A stretch of 55,535 nucleotides of DNA from CAYTRP01 sp964625145 (GTDB lineage Bacteria; Sumerlaeota; Sumerlaeia; SLMS01; JAHLLQ01), in the NCBI GenBank assembly GCA_964625145.1, contig CAZVAQ010000003.1, positions 1 to 55,535 on the forward strand. The letters run 5' to 3'. Of this stretch, positions 1-7,490 are shown one piece after another. Position 1 is the stretch's first letter. Each line of letters opens with the position of its first letter. Position numbers and translations under genes: made by a program. Under the pieces are notes generated by a model. That model saw nothing but the letters and a program-made list of their open reading frames with translations, made no database searches and was not told the DNA's origin.

Positions 1-586
1 CCAACCCCTGACACGCAAACCAAATTCGCCCCCATCGAGCCACCACCGCCAACTCCCCATCCACCCGCCACTCAGGGGCAACGCCTCGACGTTTGAAGAG
101 TGAAGGGTGGAGAGTGATCCTCCGTCGCGTTGAAGCCGCTATGGAGGACGGAAGAGTGAAATGATGGGCCGGGCCTTAAGCCCTCGAACTCTTGCGCGAT
201 CTGAAACCTTGGCCTTCAACCAAGGCTGGTATGGGGCGCGGCGTTGGCGCTTTGGATTCTTGGCCCGACCCCCAGCCGAGGGCGGCTGGGCCACATCTGA
301 AGAGTACAGGGAAACCCAGGGGCAACGCCCCGGCTCTATACCAGCCCGGGCCGCAGGCCCGGGAACGCGGCCCACTCCCGAATCGAGGGCTGAAGGCCCG
401 ACCTATATGGCAGACTAAAGTTTGAAGAGTGATCCTCCGTCGCGATGATGCCGCTTTGGCTGACAAGAGAGTGAAACAATGGGGCGGGCCTTCAGCCCTC
501 CACCCTCTTCACCAATCCGCAACCTTGGCCTTCAGCCAAGGCTGGTATGGCGCGCGCCGTTGGCTTGATGGATCGACAAATTGCCC
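1..586. repeat. Cluster of GC-rich stem-loop repeats, non-coding
   Basis: No credible gene lies here. The stretch holds an imperfect direct repeat (about 91-255 and 419-565) and at least seven short perfect hairpins. Two have a GGGC/GCCC stem (171-183 with loop CTTAA, 486-498 with loop CTTCA) and one is the reverse-oriented copy with loop TGAAG (387-399). Two have CCTTGG-type stems (207-225, and 523-541 with a 7-bp stem and loop CTTCA). The others are CCCAGCC/GGCTGGG (271-290), GGGGC/GCCCC (319-331) and CCCGGGCC/GGCCCGGG (345-363). Open frames across it in several phases come from GC richness and lack coding character. They look like REP-like mobile repeats packed against the 3' end of the neighbouring nuclease gene. 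Confidence 0.7.
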
Positions 587-1648
587 TCACTCACCACCAT
601 CCTCCATATCGCCCGGCAGTTGCAGAATATGGCGCCGTTCGAGTTCGTCGCGGAGTTCTTCCTCGCTGGGGAGGACGAGGCGGTATTTGGACGCAAACAG
701 TTGGCGGCTTTCGCTCAGCACCGAGTAGCGAACCATGGTCTCGTCCTTGTCGGCGCATAGGATGATCCCTAGCGTGGGATTGTCGTCGGCGCCGCGCTTG
801 AGGTCGTCGAACAGGCGCACGTACATGTCCATCTGGCCGATGTCGTCGTGGCCGAGTTTGCGCGTTTTCAGATCGATCAGAACGAAGCACTTGAGCAGGT
901 AGTTGTAAAAGACCAAGTCGACATAGAAGTGGGACGTTTCCGTGCTGACCCGCAGTTGCCGTGCGACGAAGGAGAAGCCTCTCCCCAGTTCCATGAGGAA
1001 GTCGCGCAGCCGCAGGACGAGACCGTCTTCCAACTCGCGTTCGTGTCGGGGCGGTTCGGGCAGACCGAGGAATTCGAGGACGTAGGGGTCCTTGATCAAT
1101 GACCCCGGATCGGTGGCTGGAGCGGGGGGCATGTCGGCGGGCGCGGGCGGATTGAGCAAACGCTGGTAAGACCCCGATGCAATGGCGCGTTCAAGCTGCC
1201 GCGTACTCCACCCCTGGGCGGCACATTCGTGGATGTAATACTCACGCGCCGCATGATCATCCACCCGCATGACCAGGCGCCAGTGGCTCCAGGTCAATTG
1301 GCTACGCACTGCGTAGCCTTTCTCAAAATGCGGAAAAGTCAGGTAGAATTGCCTGAAATTCTTGAGGTTAGCCACCGAGATCCCCCGCCCGAACTCGTCA
1401 CCCAGCCCCTTGGCCAGATCGCGGATAAGGTAGGTACCGTACTCCGCGCGTTCTTTCCCGCCCTGCTCCTCCTCAACGATGCGCTGGCCGATCCGCCAAT
1501 ACGCCTCAACCATGATGAAGTTGGCGGAGGCATAGGCTTGCCGCCGTGCCTGCCGCAGGATGTCGCGCACGTCGGTGAGCAGCGAACTGCCCGCGGCGAA
1601 TTGCGTGGGCATGGAATCTGGCGGAGTATGCTTTCCCTTTCGAGGCAT
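587..1648 (-). CDS. YhcG/DUF1016 family PDDEXK nuclease
   Basis: Protein of 353 aa matching the YhcG/DUF1016 architecture. The N-terminal half is an alpha-helical DUF1016 domain (residues about 20-170: 'ANFIMVEAYWRIGQRIVEEE', then 'VANLKNFRQFY'). The C-terminal half is a PDDEXK-type nuclease domain with the typical FYVDLVFYN, 'VLIDLKTRKLGHDDIGQM' and 'LGIILCADKDETMVRYSL'-like segments; the last reads VRYSVLSES here. D in FYVDLVFYN and the D-x-K of DLKTRK are the expected metal/catalytic residues. Family members occur as solitary genes in mobile or defence contexts and beside type I restriction loci; no restriction subunit is visible here. No clear Shine-Dalgarno precedes ATG 1648, and ATG 1612 is an alternative. 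Family call is firm; biological role is not. Confidence 0.9.
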   Translation of the reverse strand: MPRKGKHTPPDSMPTQFAAGSSLLTDVRDILRQARRQAYASANFIMVEAYWRIGQRIVEEEQGGKERAEYGTYLIRDLAKGLGDEFGRGISVANLKNFRQFYLTFPHFEKGYAVRSQLTWSHWRLVMRVDDHAAREYYIHECAAQGWSTRQLERAIASGSYQRLLNPPAPADMPPAPATDPGSLIKDPYVLEFLGLPEPPRHERELEDGLVLRLRDFLMELGRGFSFVARQLRVSTETSHFYVDLVFYNYLLKCFVLIDLKTRKLGHDDIGQMDMYVRLFDDLKRGADDNPTLGIILCADKDETMVRYSVLSESRQLFASKYRLVLPSEEELRDELERRHILQLPGDMEDGGE

Positions 1649-1789
1649 GCCGGTGCACTGTCCGTTATCTTTGATGCGAACAGGATTTTGACCCCCTCAT
1701 TTAAGCTCAATCCCAATCTTCACCTCCATGCCATGCTCCCGGGCGATCAAGTCTTCAGCGGTTGAGCGAAACGCCCACCTTGCCCGCGC

Positions 1790-2818
1790 CTAGCCGTAGT
1801 GCCCGAACTCCAGTGCCGCTTCGGTCATGGCACGCACGTTCTCGGTGGGGGTATTGGAGTTTACGAGGCAGCCGGGGCAGAGGACGAAGCGTTTGCTGAG
1901 GCGTTTGCCGGTCTCGATGGCGAGGCGGCTTTGCTCGAAGACGGTGTCCCGGCTGCCGAAGCAGATCGTTGCGGAGGGATCGAGGTTTCCCCACACGGAT
2001 GTCCTGTCGGCGGCGATCTCGAGGGTCTTTTCGAGGTTGTTGTAGTGATCAATTTCCAGGACGTCCGAGCCGGTGTCGATCATGCCCTTGATGATGTCGT
2101 TGGTCTTTCCGCAGATGTGCAGGGAGAGCAGCCCGTCGCCGAGTTGTTCCTTGTACAGCTTCTGATAGGGAAATGCCAGACGGTAGTACATTTCCGGTGA
2201 GATGAGCGATTGGCCGGCGGCGCTGTCGCCGATGGACGTGAGGTCGGCGCCGGCGGCGAGTTGCGCCTTGGCGAATGCCACGCCCGCCTGCGTGCAGATT
2301 TCGAGGCCCTTGTGGAGGAGGGACTCATCGCCTTCCAGGAGTTCGATCATGAATTCCTGCGGGTCGCGGAGTTGAAAGAGCAGGCCGAAGGGACCTTGGT
2401 CGGCCCGCGCCATGATGGCCTTTTCGTCGCCCACCAGGCGCCGCACTTGGCGCGTGGTTTCCAGCCACAGCGGCATGCGGCCGTCGGTGGTCGGATCGGG
2501 GACAGCCAGTTGCTCCACTTGTTCGAGACGTTTCAGGGCGTATTCGAAGACGCGGGCGGGTTCGTCCTCCGGATAAACCAACTTGGAACCCATCGCCTCG
2601 GCAAGGGTGCAGGTATCGAAATCGATGATGATGCCGTCATAGCCCAGATCGAAGGCCGTGGCGGCCAGGGCGTTGGCGGCGAGTTCGGGATCCTTGCGGG
2701 CGGCGCCAAGGGTGATGCCATAGTAGCGCATGCAAAACGTGAAATTGTGCTGGGCGACGGGAACGCGGTCGTGGGGCTTGCCACTGATGGCCGCGAGAAT
2801 TCTTTCGCGCGAGTTCAT
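1790..2818 (-). CDS. Uroporphyrinogen decarboxylase-family (MtaA/CmuA-type) methyltransferase
   Basis: A 342-aa URO-D fold protein. The N-terminus 'MNSRERILAAISGKPHDRVP' is characteristic of the URO-D/MtaA/CmuA superfamily. H234-x-C236 in 'LSLHICGKTNDII' and the cysteines of 'LCPGCLVNSNTPTENV' (C314/C317) form the HxC...C zinc site of corrinoid methyltransferases that activate a methyl-donor thiolate. Classical HemE lacks this site, so a corrinoid- or thiol-dependent methyltransferase is more likely than heme synthesis. GGAAG lies about 9 nt before the ATG. No corrinoid protein gene is adjacent, so the substrate is unknown. The gene sits on the same strand as the small gene at 2949-3239, 130 bp upstream, and may be cotranscribed. 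Confidence 0.88.
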   Translation of the reverse strand: MNSRERILAAISGKPHDRVPVAQHNFTFCMRYYGITLGAARKDPELAANALAATAFDLGYDGIIIDFDTCTLAEAMGSKLVYPEDEPARVFEYALKRLEQVEQLAVPDPTTDGRMPLWLETTRQVRRLVGDEKAIMARADQGPFGLLFQLRDPQEFMIELLEGDESLLHKGLEICTQAGVAFAKAQLAAGADLTSIGDSAAGQSLISPEMYYRLAFPYQKLYKEQLGDGLLSLHICGKTNDIIKGMIDTGSDVLEIDHYNNLEKTLEIAADRTSVWGNLDPSATICFGSRDTVFEQSRLAIETGKRLSKRFVLCPGCLVNSNTPTENVRAMTEAALEFGHYG

Positions 2819-2948
2819 GAGCGCCGTCTTCCGAACCGCGATAGCCTTGGGATTCTCCCATTCGCTGTTGGAGGGCGTCTTTCAGCCCCTCTCCAAGCCC
2901 GAGAATTGCGCCGAATTCCCATCGTGGGCAATCCCAACCGCCCCCCCC

Positions 2949-3239
2949 TCACACATCCGGCACGGTCATCTTTTCGGCCTCGATCACCACCGTGTCGGAC
3001 GGCAGCGCCAGCTCCTCCGGCGACTTGCAGTGGAACGTCAGCCCCCGGTACGACGTCAGGTACATGTGCTTCCTAGTCAGGAACCCTCCGAAACCGTGCA
3101 CCACGAAGGGCGATTCCTGCAGCGTCAGGACCAGCGCGAAATCCTCCGGCCCGACGTGGACCAGAGAACCGCATGCCTTGACGGCCTGGATCTGTGCCGC
3201 GATCGCGGCTGCGGCGCTGGCACCGGTATTGGCAACCAT
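2949..3239 (-). CDS. Small conserved-looking protein of unknown function
   Basis: Predicted 96-aa protein starting 'MVANTGASAAAAIAAQIQAV', with a C-terminal beta-rich part ('HMYLTSYRGLTFHCKSPEE', 'DTVVIEAEKMTVPDV'). I do not recognise the family. The frame is open upstream to an ATG at 3371. I prefer ATG 3239 because AAAAGGAAAA precedes it and the upstream extension is Arg/Gly-rich and low-complexity. The Ala-rich start is not a convincing signal peptide, so the protein is probably cytoplasmic. Position directly upstream of the methyltransferase on the same strand suggests, but does not show, a shared transcript. Confidence 0.55.
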   Translation of the reverse strand: MVANTGASAAAAIAAQIQAVKACGSLVHVGPEDFALVLTLQESPFVVHGFGGFLTRKHMYLTSYRGLTFHCKSPEELALPSDTVVIEAEKMTVPDV

Positions 3240-3478
3240 GAGTGTTTTTCCTTTTCGGATTCGGGAAACGATTGCGTAACCCCCTACTCCCCCCGCACGG
3301 CTTTTATTCAGGGCGTGCGCCGCGGAGCCCCATCCCGGAGGGCCCGCCCGCCCCCTGGGAACGATTGTCACCCGACCGGAACTCTTGACAGAGCCCGTCT
3401 ATCAGCGCAGCCGAAGAAGCTGGGCTTGCAGTCAGCACCGAGGAACAGAGGAAGAAAAGGGGAGGGAGCGAAGCCAGA

Positions 3479-4276
3479 ATGGTCCAGTCACGCAGCCTTG
3501 CAACCATCGCCATCGCCCTGTCCCTCGCGGCCAGCGCCCACGCCCAGATCGGCGGGCACCTCGCGGCCGACGGACCGTTCCTCCTCGAGGACGTGGAGGA
3601 CCTTGATCTGCATGCAGTCGGCGTCGCCCGCGATTGGATCCCGGACTTTGTGTCGCAGCAGGGCGGCTTGACCCCCATCCTGCTCGACTCGTCGGGTCTC
3701 ACGCTTTTTGGCGACCAAAGCCCCATCGGCGGCCTCCGTTTCCGCGTCCCCTCGCAATCGGGCTTCGTGAACAAGAGCTACGGCGTCCCTGTGCCGTCCG
3801 AACCAGGACAGTCCACGCTCTCTCATCCGGGGAACATCGTCGATTTTGAATATTTCGACTTTCTGGTGTCGTTCACCCCGGTAATGACGAATCAGCAATT
3901 CTGGATCATTCTGGAAACGTATCCGAATCGTGGCGGGAATGTCTATCCGCGCATCATGTGGCGCTATTATCCGCAGGTCGGTTCCGCGTTCCAGCGCATG
4001 CAGGTCCCCATCCACGAACCAACGCTCATCGTCGATGGCGACGGTTTCGCACTTGACGAGCTGTTGTCCCAGACGCGATTTCTCTCATTCTATTTCTACG
4101 GAGAGACTTCGACCGGGAACGTGACTTTTAATGTCCATGTGGATGACATTCGTTTATTGCCTGCGCAAGACACTCCCATGGAGTTTTCCGATGTGTGGGC
4201 AATTTATGGCCCTGCAACAATGGGGGAGACCTTGCAGGACGATAAACAGTCGGTGGGTTCACCGGCGGGCGACTGA
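3479..4276 (+). CDS. Secreted protein of unknown function, first gene of glycan operon
   Basis: 265 aa with a clear Sec signal peptide (residues 1-22, 'ALSLAASAHA' before the cleavage site, then QIGG). The mature part is beta-rich with aromatic strands ('FDFLVSFTPVMTNQQFWIIL', 'RIMWRYYPQVG') and ends in 'FNVHVDDIRLLP', a strand pattern common in carbohydrate-binding jelly rolls of the CBM11/CBM-like type. No catalytic motif is evident. A strong GGAGGGAG ribosome site precedes the ATG. The next gene begins 5 bp after its stop, so it leads the GH-GT2/exporter operon and may be an exported glycan-binding component. The jelly-roll call is inference from pattern only. Confidence 0.75.
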   Translation: MVQSRSLATIAIALSLAASAHAQIGGHLAADGPFLLEDVEDLDLHAVGVARDWIPDFVSQQGGLTPILLDSSGLTLFGDQSPIGGLRFRVPSQSGFVNKSYGVPVPSEPGQSTLSHPGNIVDFEYFDFLVSFTPVMTNQQFWIILETYPNRGGNVYPRIMWRYYPQVGSAFQRMQVPIHEPTLIVDGDGFALDELLSQTRFLSFYFYGETSTGNVTFNVHVDDIRLLPAQDTPMEFSDVWAIYGPATMGETLQDDKQSVGSPAGD

Positions 4277-4281
4277 AGTCC

Positions 4282-6936
4282 ATGCTTTGCATTCCTGAAA
4301 TTCGCGGATTTCACTTCTACGTCGACGGACGCAAGTGGCTCGTCCGCGGCGTCACCTATGGTCCCTTCCGTCCGCGCGAGGAAAATCCCGATCACTTTCC
4401 GGTGGATGCATGTCTGGAGCAGGACATGGCGGCCATCGCTGCAATGGGCGCCAATGCCGTGCGCATCTACACTCCCCCCAGCGACCGCGTTGCCAACGCC
4501 GCTGCGCGCCATGGTCTTCGCCTGCTGGTCGATGTCCCCTGGCCAAAACACCTCCATCTGTACGATGACGCGCGCCTGCGCCGCATGGCCTTTGACGCGC
4601 TCGACGAATCGCTGGAAGCCGCACGACGCATCCCGAACCTGATGGGCGTGCTCCTCGGCAACGAAATCCCCGCGGACCTCGTGCGTTGGGTTGGTGCGGG
4701 CAAGGTCGAGCGCTTCCTCCGCTCCATGGTTCGTCATGCGCGCACCGTCACCGGCGACATCCCGCTCGGCTTTGCGAACTATCCGTCGACGGAATACCTG
4801 GCGCTCGACTTCTTCGATTTCCTCGGCTTCAACATCTACCTCTCCGAGCGCGAGGACATGCGCAGCTACTTCGTGCGACTGCGCAACCTGTACCCGGAAA
4901 TGCCGCTGATCCTGACGGAGACGGGTGAGGACTCCATGGCGCAGGGCGAGGAGGAACAATGCCGCGTCGTCGCCAACTCGTTGACGGAAGCCTTCGACAC
5001 GGGCTTTGCCGGCGGGTTCGTATTCTCATGGACCGACGAGTGGCACACCGGTGGCTTCGACATCAACGATTGGGCATTCGGAATCGTTGACAAGAAGCGC
5101 CGCCCCAAGCCGCTGCACGGAGTCGTCAGTCGCGTGTATAGCGATGCGCTGCGCACGCGCTCCCTTTCGATTCCTGAAGACATCCTGGATCCCGCCGCAG
5201 AGGACAACGGCGCAGAACCAACAACGACCGCCGAAGACGACGCGCCCATGGTCTCCGTCGTCGTGTGCACCTACAACGGCGGCTCCACGCTACGCGATTG
5301 CCTCGATTCCCTGCAATGCCTGAACTATCCCAACTACGAGGTCATCGTGGTCAATGACGGATCGACGGACGACACGGCCGCGATCCTGCGCGATTATCCC
5401 GACGTGCGCGCCATTCATCAGGAGAACTTGGGCCTGTCTGTCGCACGCAACGTCGGCGTCCGAGCCGCTAGTGGAGAGATCATCGCCTTCACCGATTCGG
5501 ACTGCGTTGTGGACGAGGATTGGCTGCACCATCTGGCCATGGCGTTCGTGGGCCCCCTGTGCGCCGGTGTCGGCGGACCGAACCTGACACCATGGGAGGA
5601 GAATGCCATCCATCGCTGCGTGGCTCATGCGCCGGGTCATGCCACGCACATCCTCTTCGACGCCGAGCGCGCAGAACACGTCCCCGGCTGCAACATGGCA
5701 TTTCGCCGCTCCGCGCTGCTGCAGGCAAAGGCCTTCGATCCCGTTTTTCGCACGGCGGGGGACGACGTGGATCTCATCTGGCGCTTGCAGGAGGCCGGCT
5801 TCGAAGTGCGCTACGCTCCCGGTGCGTTCGTGTGGCATCATCGCCGCTCAACCATCGGCGCCTACCTGCGCCAGCAGGCCGGCTATGGCGCGGCGGAAGC
5901 TCTGCTGATCCGCAAACATCCTCATCGTTTCAACGACCGCGGCCAGTCCTTGTGGCGGGGTAGGATCTATTCCGGCCTCGATGACCGCGCTCTCTTTCAA
6001 CGGCCTGACATTCACTACGGCGTCTTCGCGTCCTCCGGCTACCAATGTATCTACACGCGTTCCGAGAGTTATCTGACGCAGTTTGTGACATCGCTGGAGT
6101 GGCTTGTATTCTGTCTGTTCCTCCTCGTGATGGGTTTCCTGTCCCAGGCGGCGCTTCTTGGCGGCCTGGCGGGAATTGGCGCGATGTTGCTGGTCAGCGG
6201 CCTAAAGGCGCGTCGCCGGTTCATGGCCGCCCGCGATCTGTCGCTCGTGCACTTCCCCGTCGTGTGGCTGCTGTGGTTCCTTCATCCATTGGTCCGGACC
6301 GGCGCGCGGTATCTTGCCGTTGTGCGCACGAAGTCACCCGACCGCATCTTCCGCGCGTTGCTGGATACCCCGACGCGGAACCGATTCGTGAAGCTCTCGA
6401 CCTCCGAGCTGCGCTTCTGGGGGCAGCAGGGCGAACCGCGCATCGGCGTGCTGCAAAGCCTCGTCGCCCGCATGCGCGAAGGCGGCTGGCTCTTCTGGCC
6501 CAGCAGCGGGTGGGAGCCGTGGGACCTGTCCGTCGGCATCAGTTGGTCTCATCGCCTGCTCCTGACCACGGCATCGGAGGATCATGGCGCCGGGCGCCAG
6601 CTCCTCATGGTTCGCATGGCCCTGCGAGCGACCAGCCTGTTCCGCCTGGCGCTGGTTGGGGTTCTTCTGGCGGCCGTGCTGATCGCCCTCCGCGATACTG
6701 TCCTTGCGCGTCTTGTCATCCTGGCGTTTGTGCTGTTCGCGTGGTGGCTGCACCGCCAGGCATTGGCGCGGCGCCGGGTGGTGGCCGAGTGGATCTGCCA
6801 ACAGGTTGCAACTTGTGGATATGTGCCCATGGGCGAAGTGAAGGACCCAGATCAAGTCCCTGAGGCCGGCGAGGCCGATTCCGAAATGGAGCGTGCGAGC
6901 AACACAACGCCCGTGGAGGAGCACGTCGCGCCATGA
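4282..6936 (+). CDS. GH-A (GH2/GH5-like) TIM barrel fused to membrane GT2 glycosyltransferase
   Basis: 884 aa, an unusual fusion. Residues about 5-290 resemble a clan GH-A barrel: 'MGANAVRIYTPP', acid/base candidate E128 in LLGNEIP, and nucleophile candidate E213 in LILTETGED. An acidic, Thr-rich linker (about 292-322) leads to a GT2 domain (about 323-560). This has VSVVVCTYNGG, VNDGST (D359), FTDSD (D405, D407), an acceptor-base-like GDDVD (D494/D495) and a QQAGY motif at 531-535, as in processive GT2 enzymes. Hydrophobic segments follow at about 615-650, 660-690 and near the C-terminus ('LALVGVLLAAVLIAL'). There is no signal peptide, so the barrel's side of the membrane is unclear. The stop overlaps the pseudopilin start by 4 bp. 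It could synthesise and edit one polysaccharide; GH specificity cannot be read from sequence. Confidence 0.88.
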   Translation: MLCIPEIRGFHFYVDGRKWLVRGVTYGPFRPREENPDHFPVDACLEQDMAAIAAMGANAVRIYTPPSDRVANAAARHGLRLLVDVPWPKHLHLYDDARLRRMAFDALDESLEAARRIPNLMGVLLGNEIPADLVRWVGAGKVERFLRSMVRHARTVTGDIPLGFANYPSTEYLALDFFDFLGFNIYLSEREDMRSYFVRLRNLYPEMPLILTETGEDSMAQGEEEQCRVVANSLTEAFDTGFAGGFVFSWTDEWHTGGFDINDWAFGIVDKKRRPKPLHGVVSRVYSDALRTRSLSIPEDILDPAAEDNGAEPTTTAEDDAPMVSVVVCTYNGGSTLRDCLDSLQCLNYPNYEVIVVNDGSTDDTAAILRDYPDVRAIHQENLGLSVARNVGVRAASGEIIAFTDSDCVVDEDWLHHLAMAFVGPLCAGVGGPNLTPWEENAIHRCVAHAPGHATHILFDAERAEHVPGCNMAFRRSALLQAKAFDPVFRTAGDDVDLIWRLQEAGFEVRYAPGAFVWHHRRSTIGAYLRQQAGYGAAEALLIRKHPHRFNDRGQSLWRGRIYSGLDDRALFQRPDIHYGVFASSGYQCIYTRSESYLTQFVTSLEWLVFCLFLLVMGFLSQAALLGGLAGIGAMLLVSGLKARRRFMAARDLSLVHFPVVWLLWFLHPLVRTGARYLAVVRTKSPDRIFRALLDTPTRNRFVKLSTSELRFWGQQGEPRIGVLQSLVARMREGGWLFWPSSGWEPWDLSVGISWSHRLLLTTASEDHGAGRQLLMVRMALRATSLFRLALVGVLLAAVLIALRDTVLARLVILAFVLFAWWLHRQALARRRVVAEWICQQVATCGYVPMGEVKDPDQVPEAGEADSEMERASNTTPVEEHVAP

Positions 6937-7490
6937 GCATCATTCGCCGATGCCTCCGCCCGGATGACGGGTTCACCTTGATCGAGCTGCTGATCGTGGT
7001 GATCGTGATCGCGATTCTTGCCTCGATTGCGGTTCCGAATTTTCTCAACGCCCAGACTCGCGCAAAAGTGTCCCGCGCGGAAGCCGACTTGCAAAGCATC
7101 AACCTGGCGTTGGAAGTGTATCGCGTGGACAGGAACAAGTACCCGCCGACACCAATGGAGAGCCTTTCCGACCGCGACCGCCGGCTCCGTTTCCTCACGA
7201 CACCGGTCGCCTACATTTCCAGCCTGCCGGCCGAAGTCTTTTGGCGCGATGAACAGGGGCCGACCTACGCCTACTGGAGCGCCAACCTGAATGATGCGAT
7301 GAAGTTTTCGCCGATCTACTTCTACCTGCCCGAGGAGCAGGAGCGAAAGGGGCGATGGGCTCTCTTCAGCCGCGGGCCCGACCGCGAATACGAGGCAGCA
7401 GTGGAGGAAGGGGGGAGTGGCCTGCTGATGTTCTACGATCCCTCCAATGGCACCGTGAGCAACGGTGACATCATGAAATTCGGCCCATGA
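6933..7490 (+). CDS. Type II secretion/type IV pilin-like pseudopilin (GspG-like)
   Basis: 185 aa with a prepilin peptidase site and N-methylation helix: DDG|FTLIELLIVVIVIAILASIAVPNF, with Glu5 of the mature protein present. A helical 'AEADLQSINLALEVYRVDRNKYP' region follows, typical of GspG-like proteins, and the protein ends 'YDPSNGTVSNGDIMKFGP'. The same terminal motif recurs in the other two pseudopilins of this window. It is translationally coupled on both sides: a 4-bp ATGA overlap with the GH-GT2 gene, and the ABC gene starts before its stop. A pseudopilin inside a polysaccharide synthesis/export operon is unusual. It could help move product or a secreted partner across the envelope (inference). 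Confidence 0.9.
   Translation: MSIIRRCLRPDDGFTLIELLIVVIVIAILASIAVPNFLNAQTRAKVSRAEADLQSINLALEVYRVDRNKYPPTPMESLSDRDRRLRFLTTPVAYISSLPAEVFWRDEQGPTYAYWSANLNDAMKFSPIYFYLPEEQERKGRWALFSRGPDREYEAAVEEGGSGLLMFYDPSNGTVSNGDIMKFGP

Noticed and set aside
139..765. Several short open frames on both strands across the left-end repeats
   Set aside because: They overlap in multiple phases, coincide with hairpin repeats and resemble no protein family; GC richness alone removes stops.
3385..3390. TTGACA as a sigma70 -35 box before the glycan operon
   Set aside because: No acceptable -10 hexamer at 16-18 bp spacing, so not listed as a promoter.
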